Assembly: GCA_012032555.1 (NCBI GenBank)
Contig: JAAUSR010000049.1
Span: forward strand, 1 to 39,246
Reading direction: 5' to 3'
Source: Thioploca sp.
Lineage (GTDB): Bacteria > Pseudomonadota > Gammaproteobacteria > Beggiatoales > Beggiatoaceae
Length of the DNA: 39,246 nt
This document shows positions 18,649-27,540 of this stretch, in pieces (the stretch's first letter is position 1; every line of letters begins with the position of its first letter). The position numbers were made by a program, and so were the translations under genes. The notes under the pieces were generated by a model. The model did no database searches, had not been told where the DNA came from, and saw nothing but the letters and a program-made list of their open reading frames with translations.

Positions 18649-18882
18649 ATGTTACAAGCCATAAAACAACACATTTTAGTAAGTGAACCAGGCAAAATAG
18701 AAATCACGGCACCAGAATTATCCAAAGGTAAAATTGTTGAAGTCATTGTTTTTATCGACAGTGAACCAGATACAACGGATTACTTGCTTGCTACACCAGC
18801 TAATAGAGAACATCTTGATAAAGCATTGCAGGACTTAAAAAATAAGGAGAGCTATATCTATATTGATGTTGATAAGTTATGA
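18649..18882 (+). CDS. antitoxin of a YoeB-type toxin-antitoxin pair, 77 aa
   Basis: A small acidic protein directly upstream of, and overlapping by 4 nt (ATGA), a YoeB-family toxin gene. Its N-terminal half (IKQHILVSEPGKIEITAPEL, then KGKIVEVIVFI) looks like a short beta-rich DNA-binding or dimerisation module. The C-terminal half (TTDYLLATPANREHLDKAL) resembles the toxin-wrapping tail of YefM-type antitoxins, which commonly contain LLATP.N..HL. Expected role: neutralise the toxin and repress the operon. AAGAGAA lies about 8 nt before the ATG. The region upstream (18541-18648) would hold the promoter, but no convincing box is seen. Confidence 0.8.
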   Translation: MLQAIKQHILVSEPGKIEITAPELSKGKIVEVIVFIDSEPDTTDYLLATPANREHLDKALQDLKNKESYIYIDVDKL

Positions 18883-19136
18883 GAAAAGTTGCTTTCTTAC
18901 CGGTTGCGTTTGAAGATTTTACTCAATGGACACGAGAAAACAAGAAAATTTATACAAAAATTATCGAACTCATAAAATATATACAGCGTGATCCATTTTC
19001 CGGCATAGGTAAACCGGAACCACTCAAGCACCAATTAACTGGTTTATGGTCGAGACGCATCACAGATGAACATCGTTTAATTTATCAAGTTACAGATGAT
19101 GAGATAATTATTGTTTCTTGTAAATTTCATTATTAA
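18879..19136 (+). CDS. yoeB: YoeB/Txe-family mRNA endonuclease toxin
   Basis: The 85-aa protein has the length and residues of YoeB/Txe ribosome-dependent mRNA interferases, which cut translated mRNA near the A site. Visible features are GKPEPLKH with E47, the WSRRITDEHRLIY segment (R59/R60, H65, R66), and the C-terminal FHY ending with H84-Y85 in the catalytic positions. The start codon overlaps the antitoxin stop (ATGA), so translation is coupled. All expected catalytic residues are intact, so the toxin should be active. The pair is chromosomal, between a CHAT operon and a rhodanese gene. Confidence 0.93.
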   Translation: MRKVAFLPVAFEDFTQWTRENKKIYTKIIELIKYIQRDPFSGIGKPEPLKHQLTGLWSRRITDEHRLIYQVTDDEIIIVSCKFHY

Positions 19137-19149
19137 AACCAACTTTTTA

Positions 19150-19330
19150 AAGCGGGATGGGGTTTGTAGCCCGCGTAGGATGCGCTGAGGGAGGAACGAA
19201 GCGCATCATCTGTTTCTTCACCTAGCTTACTCGCGGTTAGCCCCAAGGGGTAGCCAAGTAGGGTGGGCAAAAGCGCAGCATTGCCAACCATTTCCCTTGG
19301 TTTTTCAGTTGGTCGGGGGGCAATGCGGTT
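19150..19330. repeat. cluster of palindromic repeats after the toxin gene
   Basis: GATGCGCT (19179-19186) and AGCGCATC (19200-19207) form a hairpin around GAGGGAGGAACGA, the GAGGAACGAA-type repeat seen elsewhere. GCATTGCC (19278-19285) pairs with GGCAATGC (19319-19326) to form a second, larger hairpin. The 261 nt between the toxin and rhodanese stops are filled by these elements, with no gene visible. They may serve as the terminator for the two convergent genes. Confidence 0.6.
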
Positions 19331-19397
19331 TATCATTCCCCCATTCCCAACATCACGGCATGAAGAAGCAGACCACTACTTATCTGAGGATCATCTT

Positions 19398-19835
19398 TTA
19401 ACACTGTTCCCAAGGTAAGCCATGAAAACGCCAACCCCCTAACGTGCTACGGTGGTGATTGGCATCTAAAGCACCTTCAAAGCCTTCCAGTATATTGTAA
19501 ACCTTAGTAAAACCTTCGTTAACTAGGTTTTTGCCGGCTTCTAAAGAACGACGACCACTGCGACAAATTAACAATACCGGAACGGCTTCAACATCACTAT
19601 CCTGTGGATCATAGACTACTCCCCCTAACATTACTTTTCGCACTTCCGCAGCAAAGCGGGGGTTAACTTTCCAATCGGGTTCATCGATCCAGGGAATGTG
19701 TATTGATCCTTTGGGATGACCAATGAATAAGTATTCCATCTCTGAACGAATATCAACTAACACTGACTTGGGATTATCTTGTAACATTTGCCAAGCATCT
19801 TGAGGGGTAATTGAAATAACACCCGAATCACTCAT
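19398..19835 (-). CDS. single-domain rhodanese (sulfurtransferase), 145 aa
   Basis: A single rhodanese domain covers the protein: VLVDIRSEMEY (25-35), HPKGSIHIPW (40-49), and the active-site loop LLICRSGRRS with C91 as the persulfide-forming cysteine. The six-residue loop CRSGRR is the sulfur-transfer type. It has no signal peptide, so it is cytoplasmic. AAGGAGAG is 7 nt before the ATG. It is divergent from a TtcA-like ATPase gene, which needs a sulfur donor, so the two may act in one thiolation route. That link is inference. In a sulfur-oxidising host, other sulfur-carrier roles are equally possible. Confidence 0.92.
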   Translation of the reverse strand: MSDSGVISITPQDAWQMLQDNPKSVLVDIRSEMEYLFIGHPKGSIHIPWIDEPDWKVNPRFAAEVRKVMLGGVVYDPQDSDVEAVPVLLICRSGRRSLEAGKNLVNEGFTKVYNILEGFEGALDANHHRSTLGGWRFHGLPWEQC

Positions 19836-19949
19836 TGTTAACTCTCCTTGTCGAATAAAAATTTTAAGGTTACTCTATTTTGGCTAGAATATCGATTCTG
19901 CCATATTAAAAAATATATCAGAATGATTAATTCCTTCGTCAATCTAAAC

Positions 19950-20099
19950 GATTGGAAATCCACTTAAACGGATTAACCGATTGATTAACTAGATTAAAAT
20001 TTTTCGCACTGCGCCGGATCGCTGGGAAGTATACCATCGGACGATTAATAACATCAATTTGATCAGTTAGTTAGTCCATTTAAGCGGGTTTCCAATCAG
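19950..20099. repeat. imperfect fold-back element between rhodanese and TtcA-like genes
   Basis: GATTGGAAATCCACTTAAAC at 19950-19969 matches the reverse complement of GTTTCCAATC and its neighbours at about 20077-20097 (GATTGGAAACCCGCTTAAAT on the other strand). The arms continue imperfectly for about 45-50 nt, with a GC-rich centre near 20010-20035. The element fills most of the 316-nt divergent promoter region, so it may carry or disrupt promoter sequences for both genes. Confidence 0.6.
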
Positions 20100-20151
20100 T
20101 TAGCGAGCGAAGGTATTAAATTACTTTATTTTAAAACAAAGATAACCGGAT

Positions 20152-20907
20152 ATGAATCAGATTAAACAACCGCCTAAATCACTTTTGCGTGCTGTGGGAC
20201 GTGCCATTGCTGATTATGCGATGATTCAAGAGGGAGATAATATTTTATTAGGCTTATCTGGTGGTAAAGATTCTCTCTCTTTGTTAATTATTTTAAGACA
20301 TTTGCAATGTTATGCTCCGGTGCATTTCCAGTTAGGTGTGGTTACTGTTGATCCCCAGATTCCTGGTTTTGATCCCTCACCATTGAAAGGCTACCTTGCC
20401 CAGCTAGCAATGCCTTATTTTTATAGAAATCAAGATATTATGGCTGAAGCGCAACAACATTTACGTGGTAAATCATTTTGCGCTTATTGTGCCCGTATGA
20501 AACGAGGTATTATGTATTCAACCGCACGTCAACACGGTTACAATGTGTTAGCATTGGCACAACATCTCGATGATTTGGCAGAAAGTTTTTTTATGTCCAC
20601 CTTGTATGCCGGTCGCTTACAAACGATGAAAGCACATTACACCAATGACACAGGAGACATTCGGATTATTCGACCCTTGATTTATGTGCGCGAAAGACAA
20701 ACAGCGGCTTTTGCTCAAAGTGTCCAATTACCAGTCATTGCCGATAGTTGCCCCGCTTGTTTTGCACAGCCCACCCAACGGGCTTATATTAAATCTTGGT
20801 TAGCTCATGAAGAAAGTCAACATCAACATCTATTTAAAAATCTTTTACAGGCGATGCGACCGTTGATGACCAAACCAGCGGCTGTGGAATCATTGGTGAA
20901 AGATTAA
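20152..20907 (+). CDS. TtcA-like tRNA thiolation ATPase, 251 aa
   Basis: PP-loop ATP pyrophosphatase: SGGKDS at 36-41 binds ATP and activates the target base by adenylation. CAYC (C110, C113) and a second pair, CPAC (C200, C203), surround the expected Fe-S/thiol site. The layout FCxxCxRxKRGIMY and IRPLIYVRE follows TtcA, which makes 2-thiocytidine at tRNA position 32. At 251 residues it is shorter than typical TtcA (about 310), and it has a second CxxC where TtcA usually supplies one further cysteine-containing motif. It may therefore be a TtcA paralogue with another substrate. It is divergent from a rhodanese, a plausible sulfur donor. The ribosome binding site is weak. Soluble, no membrane segments. 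Confidence 0.8.
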   Translation: MNQIKQPPKSLLRAVGRAIADYAMIQEGDNILLGLSGGKDSLSLLIILRHLQCYAPVHFQLGVVTVDPQIPGFDPSPLKGYLAQLAMPYFYRNQDIMAEAQQHLRGKSFCAYCARMKRGIMYSTARQHGYNVLALAQHLDDLAESFFMSTLYAGRLQTMKAHYTNDTGDIRIIRPLIYVRERQTAAFAQSVQLPVIADSCPACFAQPTQRAYIKSWLAHEESQHQHLFKNLLQAMRPLMTKPAAVESLVKD

Positions 20908-20983
20908 AAGCAGTCTAATAAAAAATAATTTGATAAAACTAAGCGCACCATTAATTCAAGCCAATATCAATGTGAAGAAAATC

Positions 20984-21012
20984 TTGACAACTGCTTCAGA
21001 AAACAACACAAT
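20984..21012 (+). promoter_or_regulatory. sigma-70-type promoter for rpsT
   Basis: TTGACA (20984-20989), a 17-nt spacer, and CACAAT (21007-21012) lie 37 nt upstream of the rpsT start. The -35 is perfect and the -10 matches 4 of 6. Position and spacing fit strong expression of a ribosomal protein gene. Confidence 0.6.
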
Positions 21013-21048
21013 TTTTAGTTTTAAACTTATCCTTTTAGGAGTGAGATT

Positions 21049-21315
21049 TTGGCCAATTCTGCTCAAGCAAAAAAACGTGCCCGTCAAGCGGAAAAACACC
21101 GGCAGTGTAATGCTAGTAAGCGTTCTATGTTAAGAACATACCTCAAAAAGGTGGTAAATGCCATTATTGGTGGCAATCAACCAGAAGCCTTAGCGGCTTA
21201 TCAAGCTGCTGTTCCTATTATCGATAGAATGGCTAATAAGGGGGTTATTCATAAGAATAAAGCGGCACGGCATAAAAGTCGTCTCCATGGACGTATTCGT
21301 GCTATGCCGTCTTAA
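21049..21315 (+). CDS. rpsT: 30S ribosomal protein S20
   Basis: The 88-aa basic protein ([31 protein letters not shown], then [16 protein letters not shown]) is S20, which binds 16S rRNA in the body of the small subunit. The start codon is TTG at 21049-21051, preceded by AGGAG at 8 nt. A UUG start is also used by E. coli rpsT, where it helps autoregulated translation, so it is probably conserved rather than an error. A good promoter lies 37 nt upstream. Its stop codon overlaps the stop of the convergent response-regulator gene by 4 nt, leaving no room for a terminator between the two. Confidence 0.98.
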   Translation: MANSAQAKKRARQAEKHRQCNASKRSMLRTYLKKVVNAIIGGNQPEALAAYQAAVPIIDRMANKGVIHKNKAARHKSRLHGRIRAMPS

Positions 21316-22742
21316 TGTAAGTGAATGCCGCTGCCTTCCGGCGCGGTATTTTCTTCTTGTTGGGGGTTACGAAAATCAATGGGGTTAATTTCGTAACTCG
21401 CCAACAACCGTTCAAATTCTCCTACTTCACAACCGGCAATTCGCGCCGCATGGCTGACATCCCCCTCTGCCAAACGTAACACCCAATGTAAATAATGATA
21501 ATCAAATTCATTACGTGCTTCTTCAAGTGTTTGCAGGCTGGTTTCACTTTCTTGTAAAGCTTGTTTAACCAATGATAGTGGAATAACCGGTGAAACTGAT
21601 AATACGGTACATTGTTCCACCACGTTTTGTAATTGGCGGACGTTACCGGGCCATGAAACCGACATCATGTATTCAAGTGCCTCGGGTGAAAATCGAACGA
21701 GAGTGAGGTCTTCTCGTTGAGTTTGTAAGGTCAAAAAATGATTAACTAACAAGGGAATATCTTCGCGGCGTTCTGCCAAAGTGGGCATATAGAGGGGAAT
21801 AACATTCAGTCGATAAAATAAATCTTCTCGAAATTCACCCCGTTTAACAGTAAGTGCTAAGTCTTGATGGGTCGCGGAGATAATTCGTACATCCACTTTG
21901 ATATTATCAATCGAACCCACGGGTTTGACTTTACCTTCTTGTAATACTCGTAATAGCTTAACTTGTAAAGTCAGTGGCATATCACCCACTTCATCTAAAA
22001 ATAAGGTGCCATTGTGTGCGGCTTGAAACAATCCGAGATTTTTTCGCACTGCCCCAGTGAAGGCTCCCTTCTCATGTCCAAACAATTCTGATTCTAATAA
22101 TTGTTCGGATAAGGCACCACAGTTAATCGCCAGAAAGACTTTATCGCCACGCGGACTGGCTCGATGAATAGCACGTGCGAGTAATTCTTTACCAGTTCCG
22201 GTAGCACCGCCAATAAAAACGCTACTGTGTGTTTTAGCGACTCGTTGCGCTTGTTTTAATAGGTTTGCCATAATGGAACTACGGTGAATGATTTCGGGAG
22301 CAAATTCAATTTCTTCTCGATAATTTCCTACCTGATTGATAGCGGCTTGAATACAGTCAAATAGCTTAGCTGGTTCAATCGGTTTGGTAAAAAATTCAAA
22401 GATACCTTGATGAGCCGCGCGGATAGCATCAGAAATTTGGGCTTTACCACTCAACATAATCACCGGCAAAACCGGGTTATATTTCTGAATTTCTTTAAGT
22501 AAAGTAATACCATCCATATCTTCCATCCGTAAATCGGTAATCACGAGATGTGGTTTGAAATGGGGTAATTCGTAAACCGCGTGGGTACCGGTTTCACTGG
22601 TTTTGACTTCATAGCCCGCTTCTTCTAACCAAGCGGATATCATGGTCAAGATAAAGGTATCATCATCAACTAATAAGATTCTCAGAGAAGAGAATTCCTC
22701 TTCACTAGGCAGCTTGTGTAGGGTGGTCGTTTTTTTAAGCAT
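21312..22742 (-). CDS. sigma-54-dependent response regulator (GlrR-like), 476 aa
   Basis: Receiver domain at 20-140 with acidic pocket DDD (26-28), phosphoacceptor D70 (ITDLRM) and K120. AAA+ sigma-54 activator domain at about 150-390 with Walker A GATGTGKE (179-186) and the GAFTGA loop (226-231) that contacts sigma-54. C-terminal region 400-460 is a degenerate Fis-type helix-turn-helix. Overall order and receiver sequence resemble GlrR (YfhA). AAGGAT is 7 nt before the ATG. No histidine kinase gene is next to it, so its partner must be encoded elsewhere. It ends tail-to-tail with rpsT with a 4-nt overlap. The intact GAFTGA motif indicates a working sigma-54 activator. Confidence 0.93.
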   Translation of the reverse strand: MLKKTTTLHKLPSEEEFSSLRILLVDDDTFILTMISAWLEEAGYEVKTSETGTHAVYELPHFKPHLVITDLRMEDMDGITLLKEIQKYNPVLPVIMLSGKAQISDAIRAAHQGIFEFFTKPIEPAKLFDCIQAAINQVGNYREEIEFAPEIIHRSSIMANLLKQAQRVAKTHSSVFIGGATGTGKELLARAIHRASPRGDKVFLAINCGALSEQLLESELFGHEKGAFTGAVRKNLGLFQAAHNGTLFLDEVGDMPLTLQVKLLRVLQEGKVKPVGSIDNIKVDVRIISATHQDLALTVKRGEFREDLFYRLNVIPLYMPTLAERREDIPLLVNHFLTLQTQREDLTLVRFSPEALEYMMSVSWPGNVRQLQNVVEQCTVLSVSPVIPLSLVKQALQESETSLQTLEEARNEFDYHYLHWVLRLAEGDVSHAARIAGCEVGEFERLLASYEINPIDFRNPQQEENTAPEGSGIHLH

Positions 22743-22770
22743 ACCAAAATCCTTGTGCTAAACTGCAACA

Positions 22771-22806
22771 TCCATGAAGTTGAATAGCGTTGAATTCATT
22801 CATGGA
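22771..22806. promoter_or_regulatory. inverted repeat in the leader of the response regulator gene
   Basis: TCCATGAA (22771-22778) and TTCATGGA (22799-22806) form an 8-bp inverted repeat 30 nt upstream of the response-regulator start. The inner sequence also repeats GTTGAAT. It could be an operator or an mRNA hairpin. No function can be shown. Confidence 0.35.
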
Positions 22807-22997
22807 GCTAATTAGATGAGATCTCAATTTCATAATCGATTATCTGATGCTGTACAATAGGGTTATTTCATTGAAATAGGCTTTAAAGAGTACGCAATAA
22901 TTACACCAAATTACTTAACATGTTCATTAATAATGATTAAAAATTATTTAGTTGCTAACATGAATCCCTTCGCCAATTGAAGAAGGAGTACCGTACT

Positions 22998-23708
22998 TTG
23001 AAACCCGAACCCTCAACAATTACTCAAGCTATCAATACCGTAAAACAACAGATTGCTCACGCTGCCCATCAATTTTCCCGTTCACCAGCCAGTATACAAC
23101 TATTAGCTGTCAGTAAAACTCATCCCGTTGCGGATATCATGATAGCTTATCAAAGTGGTCAACGTTGCTTTGGTGAAAATTACTTACAAGAGGCTGTACC
23201 AAAAATCCAAGCATTACATGATTATAAACTAGAATGGCATTTCATTGGTCAATTACAAAGTAATAAAACACGTTTGGTTGCTGAAAATTTTGACTGGGTA
23301 CAATCACTCGAAACCTTTAATCAGGCGCAACGTTTAAATGCGCAGCGACCTCAACAGCTGTCTCCTTTAAATGTTTGTATTCAAATCAACATTTCTCAAG
23401 AACAACAGAAGTCAGGAGTCGGACTCGTTGAGCTACCGACTCTAGCTCGACTGGTGATGAAATTACCTCGACTACGGTTACGCGGTTTAATGACTTTACC
23501 CGCACCGAGTCAAGATTTTGAACAACAAAGAATTCCTTTTCGGACTTTATGTACTGCTTATCATCAATTACAAGCAGAGTTAAGCTTTGAATTGGACACG
23601 TTATCAATGGGAATGAGTCATGACATGGTTGCAGCGATTGCAGAAGGTGCTACCTTAGTTCGAATTGGAACGGCTATTTTTGGAGAACGCGTTAAACCAG
23701 CGTCTTGA
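22998..23708 (+). CDS. yggS: pyridoxal phosphate homeostasis protein YggS
   Basis: A PLP-binding protein of the alanine racemase-like barrel fold that keeps cellular vitamin B6 in balance. The PLP lysine is K40 in AVSKTHP. GENYLQEA, EWHFIGQLQSNKTR and the C-terminal MSHDM...GATLVRIGTAIFGER are family signatures. The frame is open from a TTG at 22977, but AAGGAG lies within that extension, 9 nt before a TTG at 22998, so I place the start there (236 aa, the normal length). No ATG start is available in this region. It converges with a glycosyltransferase gene whose stop is directly adjacent. Confidence 0.95.
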   Translation: MKPEPSTITQAINTVKQQIAHAAHQFSRSPASIQLLAVSKTHPVADIMIAYQSGQRCFGENYLQEAVPKIQALHDYKLEWHFIGQLQSNKTRLVAENFDWVQSLETFNQAQRLNAQRPQQLSPLNVCIQINISQEQQKSGVGLVELPTLARLVMKLPRLRLRGLMTLPAPSQDFEQQRIPFRTLCTAYHQLQAELSFELDTLSMGMSHDMVAAIAEGATLVRIGTAIFGERVKPAS

Positions 23709-24788
23709 TCATAACCCCCCGAGCAGTTGACGCATGTTGTCTAAAAATAGGGCTAAGCAAAAATGTTGTGCTCTAGCTTCACAAGTTGAGCGCATACTCA
23801 ATGCTCGTGCTGGTGTTAGGGTCGTTACCGCTTCACAAATTGCAGCTAGGGTTGGTGGTGATTCAATTAAAATCCCAGTTTGTCCCGGTATCATCGTTTC
23901 TAATAATCCACCCTCGGCAACGCCAATCACCGGTTTACCAGCCGCCATGGCTTCTACTGGAGACAACCCAAAATCTTCGTTTTTAGGCAAATACAGGATA
24001 GCAATCGCATGACCCATTAACTGAGCCAATTGTTTTTCACTTACCCAATCCGTGAAATGAATATGCGGTGCGGCTTGCGCTAATTGTTGTAAGCGGCGTA
24101 ATTCTGAGCCTCCCGAAGTCACTATCAATTTTTTGTCTGGCATTTTTAAAAAGGCTCGAATAATTAAATCCACTCGTTTAAGTGGGTCTAAGCGCCCAGT
24201 TGATAAATAATAATCCGCTTGTCCTTGCCATATAAATCGCTGGGTATCACCGGGTGGATAAACGACAACGGCGTCTTTACCGAGATAGTGTTGAATGCGT
24301 TGACGAACGTGATGAGAATTGGCGATTAATAAATCCATTTGGGAAATGGCTTCTTCGTAACGCGGTTGTAAATAACGAATAAAAGCCTGTAATGCTGGGC
24401 GTAATCCCAGAGGTAATTGCTGTAAATAAAAATCACGTTGGTCATAAATAAATCGAGGCGGAGTATGACAATAGCAAATATTTTTTCCCGATTGATGATG
24501 ATGTACCGCTAACGGTGTATAAAAACCGCTATAGATAACCGTCTCGTAGGGTGATAAGCAAGTCGTTTTGCGGCTAAAAGTACGGGCTAGTTTAAATTGT
24601 CGCCATAACGGGATCGCACTATAAGCTTGTAAATTATGTTGAGTATCGGGACTTAACGGAGTTAAAAACGGATGATTAGCTTTGGCAAATCCATAACCCA
24701 AATTTGCTGGTAATCCCTGTGCTAACAAGCTACATAATCGACCACCTCCTTCTAAAGATTCAAAGTAATCATGTAAAATTAAATTCAT
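23709..24788 (-). CDS. GT-B glycosyltransferase, family 4
   Basis: Start placed at ATG 24788 (MNLILHDYFES): this removes a non-conserved 32-residue extension that would overlap the upstream gene by 83 nt. The resulting 359-aa protein has the N-terminal EGGGRL motif and the C-terminal nucleotide-sugar binding region STGRLDPLKRVDLIIRAF, ending in the EX7E-type motif EDFGLSPVEAMAAGKPVIG. This is a retaining GT4 enzyme, cytoplasmic, acting on lipid-linked or LPS/exopolysaccharide intermediates; the substrate is unknown. It follows the GT2 gene by 13 nt on the same strand with no binding site of its own, which suggests translational coupling. Confidence 0.88.
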   Translation of the reverse strand: MNLILHDYFESLEGGGRLCSLLAQGLPANLGYGFAKANHPFLTPLSPDTQHNLQAYSAIPLWRQFKLARTFSRKTTCLSPYETVIYSGFYTPLAVHHHQSGKNICYCHTPPRFIYDQRDFYLQQLPLGLRPALQAFIRYLQPRYEEAISQMDLLIANSHHVRQRIQHYLGKDAVVVYPPGDTQRFIWQGQADYYLSTGRLDPLKRVDLIIRAFLKMPDKKLIVTSGGSELRRLQQLAQAAPHIHFTDWVSEKQLAQLMGHAIAILYLPKNEDFGLSPVEAMAAGKPVIGVAEGGLLETMIPGQTGILIESPPTLAAICEAVTTLTPARALSMRSTCEARAQHFCLALFLDNMRQLLGGL

Positions 24789-24801
24789 ATTGTCAGCGGA
24801 A

Positions 24802-25806
24802 TTAAGCGGAATTTCTGCGGAAATAATGTTGGCGGATAAAATCTCTATACGCCTGAAACAACGGCAAAAATAGGTAAAAATCACGGCGTTTGAATAAAGC
24901 CAATGACTTACCCACTAATCGGACTAACATGACCCAAGGTAACCAATAAGGATAAAAGCGTGCTGTATATTTGAGGGTACTTAAATTTTCATAATAATTA
25001 GCGCGGCTTAATTGAGTTCGATCACCTTGAAGTGTGTTACCAATACTTGCGCTACCTTTATGATAAACTATACTTTGTTTACACCACCCGATAGTATAAC
25101 CATGACGTTTTAACCGTTGGGTATAATCCAGTTCTTCATAAAATAAGAAATAGTCTTCATTTAACCAACCCACTTGCTGGACCGCACTGCTTCGTAGAAA
25201 TAAAGCCGCTCCGGAAACGTAATCTAACTTAACGGTTGTTTCATCATATTGCATTACGGTAGGCAGTGGCTTGCCGCCATGAACGTGTCGGAAAACTGTC
25301 AATCGTGGGAAATAATGACACCCACCCGCGCATTGCACCCTATCTCTTTGATAAAAATCGAGCAAAGTACTACCAATCATGGCTTGGTGAGGATAAATTT
25401 GGGCATGTTGACACAAAGCGGATAAAGCGGATGCTTCTACAGTAGTATCATTATTAAGTAGCCATAAATATTCACAGGGATTTTCTTGTCCAAGCGCGTA
25501 ACGTATGCCAACATTATTACCACCCGCAAAACCCAAATTGGCACCGGTTTGAATCAGTACCACCGGATAATCGGGAAAAGGTGCGACGAGTTCCGTCAGA
25601 CCCTGGATAAATAGGCCAATTTCCGTCAATGCGTAATACTGTTGTGCCCACTGGAAAATTCGCTGGAAAGAATCATCAGCAGAAGCATTATCACACACAA
25701 TGAGAGTAAGCGAACCTTCATAAATGATTTGCCTTAATGATTCTAAACAAGCCAAAGTATCTCGCCAACTCTGCCAGTTGAGTACAATAATACCTATCTT
25801 TTGCAA
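24802..25806 (-). CDS. GT-A glycosyltransferase, family 2 (rhamnosyltransferase-like)
   Basis: Cytoplasmic-face inverting GT2 enzyme: N-terminal IGIIVLNWQSW, nucleotide-binding CDNASADDS, NLGFAGGNNVGI, the metal-binding WLLNNDT, and the acceptor-side DYVSGAALFL, followed by NEDYFLFYEELDYTQRL. This order is typical of rhamnosyltransferases in O-antigen or exopolysaccharide assembly. Start codon is TTG at 25806, with AGGA 8 nt upstream; no ATG fits. First gene of a two-glycosyltransferase operon. Its start lies only 18 nt from that of the divergent gspE, so the two promoters must overlap one another's leaders or coding ends. Substrate unknown. Confidence 0.9.
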   Translation of the reverse strand: MQKIGIIVLNWQSWRDTLACLESLRQIIYEGSLTLIVCDNASADDSFQRIFQWAQQYYALTEIGLFIQGLTELVAPFPDYPVVLIQTGANLGFAGGNNVGIRYALGQENPCEYLWLLNNDTTVEASALSALCQHAQIYPHQAMIGSTLLDFYQRDRVQCAGGCHYFPRLTVFRHVHGGKPLPTVMQYDETTVKLDYVSGAALFLRSSAVQQVGWLNEDYFLFYEELDYTQRLKRHGYTIGWCKQSIVYHKGSASIGNTLQGDRTQLSRANYYENLSTLKYTARFYPYWLPWVMLVRLVGKSLALFKRRDFYLFLPLFQAYRDFIRQHYFRRNSA

Positions 25807-25824
25807 AATAAATCCTGCTTAATT

Positions 25825-27540
25825 ATGTCTACGACTGAACATTTTATCGCAATTGAACCACCCACTTATCAGCCACGGTTAGGAGAAATGCTGATTGCAG
25901 CAAATTTGGTTACGGAAACTGATGTCCAACGTGCTCTAGAATTTCAAACCCGTTTTGGTGGCTTATTGGGTGCAATCCTAATTCGTATGGGTGCTTTATC
26001 GGAAGAGAATCTATTAAAGATCTTATCTCAACAACTCAATATGCCGATTATTGATAATCAAGCCATCCCACTCGATATCTACCAAATATTAGAAATTATT
26101 ACACAATCTGGCATTGATGAAAATTGGTGGTTAGATCAGGAAGTGGTCGCCTGGGAAACCGCTGATAGTATTCTCCATTGCCTCGCTCGTCAGCCTTTAT
26201 CTGATACCCTACGGGAAATTTTTTATAATATTTTTCCAGAAAAACAGCAGGTTTGGTATTTAGTTCGGAATCAAGATTTAGATCGGATTCTAGATTTATT
26301 AGCTAAAACTCAAGTTGATAATCCATTTGGCGATAGCGATGATGTGAATGTCTTACGGGAACTTGCTGAAGGTGCGCCCATTGTTGAATTTGTCAACAAC
26401 ATGTTATCTCAAGCTATCGATCAACGTGCTTCGGATGTCCATATTGAACCGGAGGAACACACCTTTTTTGTGCGTTATCGTATTGATGGCGTTTTATATG
26501 AACGGTTTAATTTACCCAAAGAACGTTTTAATGCAATCGCCTCGCGGATTAAATTAATCTCTGGACTTGATATTGCAGAACGACGCTTACCTCAAGATGG
26601 TCGTCTAAACACCCGCGTGAGTGGTCAGGATTTGGATATTCGCGTGTCGTGTCTACCTGGTGTGCACGGTGAATCGATTGTCATGCGCTTACTCCCGAAA
26701 GAACGCCAAACTAGCCGCTTAGAACAATTAGGTTTTGCCCCCGATCATTATCAACTTTTCCGGCAATGGATTAATGAACCGCATGGCATCATTTTAGTCA
26801 CTGGTCCAACTGGTTCAGGAAAATCAACGACCTTATATGCCACCTTAGATGCGATAAATAATCGAACTCAAAAAATGATTACCGTTGAGGATCCAGTGGA
26901 ATACCAACTCCAAGGGGTTACTCAAGTCCAGGTTCACAGTGAAATTGGCTACACTTTTGCGCATGCTTTACGAGCTATTTTAAGGCAAGATCCTGATATT
27001 ATTATGATTGGTGAAATTCGGGACCGAGAAACTTCTGAAATTGCCATCCAAGCGGCACTCACTGGACATATGGTACTATCCACTTTGCATACTAACGATA
27101 CGGTCAGTGCTTTTACGCGCTTAATTGATATGGGGGTAGAACCTTTCTTAGTAGCGACTTCAGTACGAGCAGTACAAGCACAGCGATTAGTACGTCGAGT
27201 ATGCTCCAATTGTGCTCAAGCTACCACCACCGTACCCATTGAATTGCAAAACCAAATTCAACAAGGGTTACCACCACAATTCGCTAATTTAGCACCACAA
27301 TGGCAACAAGCGGTTGGTTGCCAAGTTTGCCAAGGCACCGGTTATCAAGGTCGTATCGGTATCTACGAATTAATCTATCTCACGCCAGAAATGCAATCCT
27401 TAATATTAAATCATGCGGCTGCTACTGAAATGCGCCAATTAGCCACCCGGCAACGATTTCGCACTTTACGTGAAGATGGTTGGTTGAAAGCCTATCAAGG
27501 GATTACCACTTTAGAAGAAATATTACGCATTACGGATTAA
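25825..27540 (+). CDS. gspE: type II secretion / type IV pilus-family ATPase (GspE-like)
   Basis: Hexameric cytoplasmic secretion ATPase of the GspE/PilB family. N-terminal MshEN-like region (15-80: RLGEMLIAANLVTETDVQ), Walker A GPTGSGKST (327-335), Asp box EDPVEYQ (355-361), Walker B IIMIGEIRDRET (392-403), His box LSTLHTND (418-425), and a zinc-binding tetracysteine CSNC...CQVC (C460, C463, C499, C502). RASDVHIEP and HGESIVMRLL favour GspE over PilT. Start placed at ATG 25825, although the frame opens at a TTG at 25801 that overlaps the divergent gene. It stands alone, without other secretion genes nearby, so it could serve either a T2SS or a pilus system. Confidence 0.9.
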   Translation: MSTTEHFIAIEPPTYQPRLGEMLIAANLVTETDVQRALEFQTRFGGLLGAILIRMGALSEENLLKILSQQLNMPIIDNQAIPLDIYQILEIITQSGIDENWWLDQEVVAWETADSILHCLARQPLSDTLREIFYNIFPEKQQVWYLVRNQDLDRILDLLAKTQVDNPFGDSDDVNVLRELAEGAPIVEFVNNMLSQAIDQRASDVHIEPEEHTFFVRYRIDGVLYERFNLPKERFNAIASRIKLISGLDIAERRLPQDGRLNTRVSGQDLDIRVSCLPGVHGESIVMRLLPKERQTSRLEQLGFAPDHYQLFRQWINEPHGIILVTGPTGSGKSTTLYATLDAINNRTQKMITVEDPVEYQLQGVTQVQVHSEIGYTFAHALRAILRQDPDIIMIGEIRDRETSEIAIQAALTGHMVLSTLHTNDTVSAFTRLIDMGVEPFLVATSVRAVQAQRLVRRVCSNCAQATTTVPIELQNQIQQGLPPQFANLAPQWQQAVGCQVCQGTGYQGRIGIYELIYLTPEMQSLILNHAAATEMRQLATRQRFRTLREDGWLKAYQGITTLEEILRITD

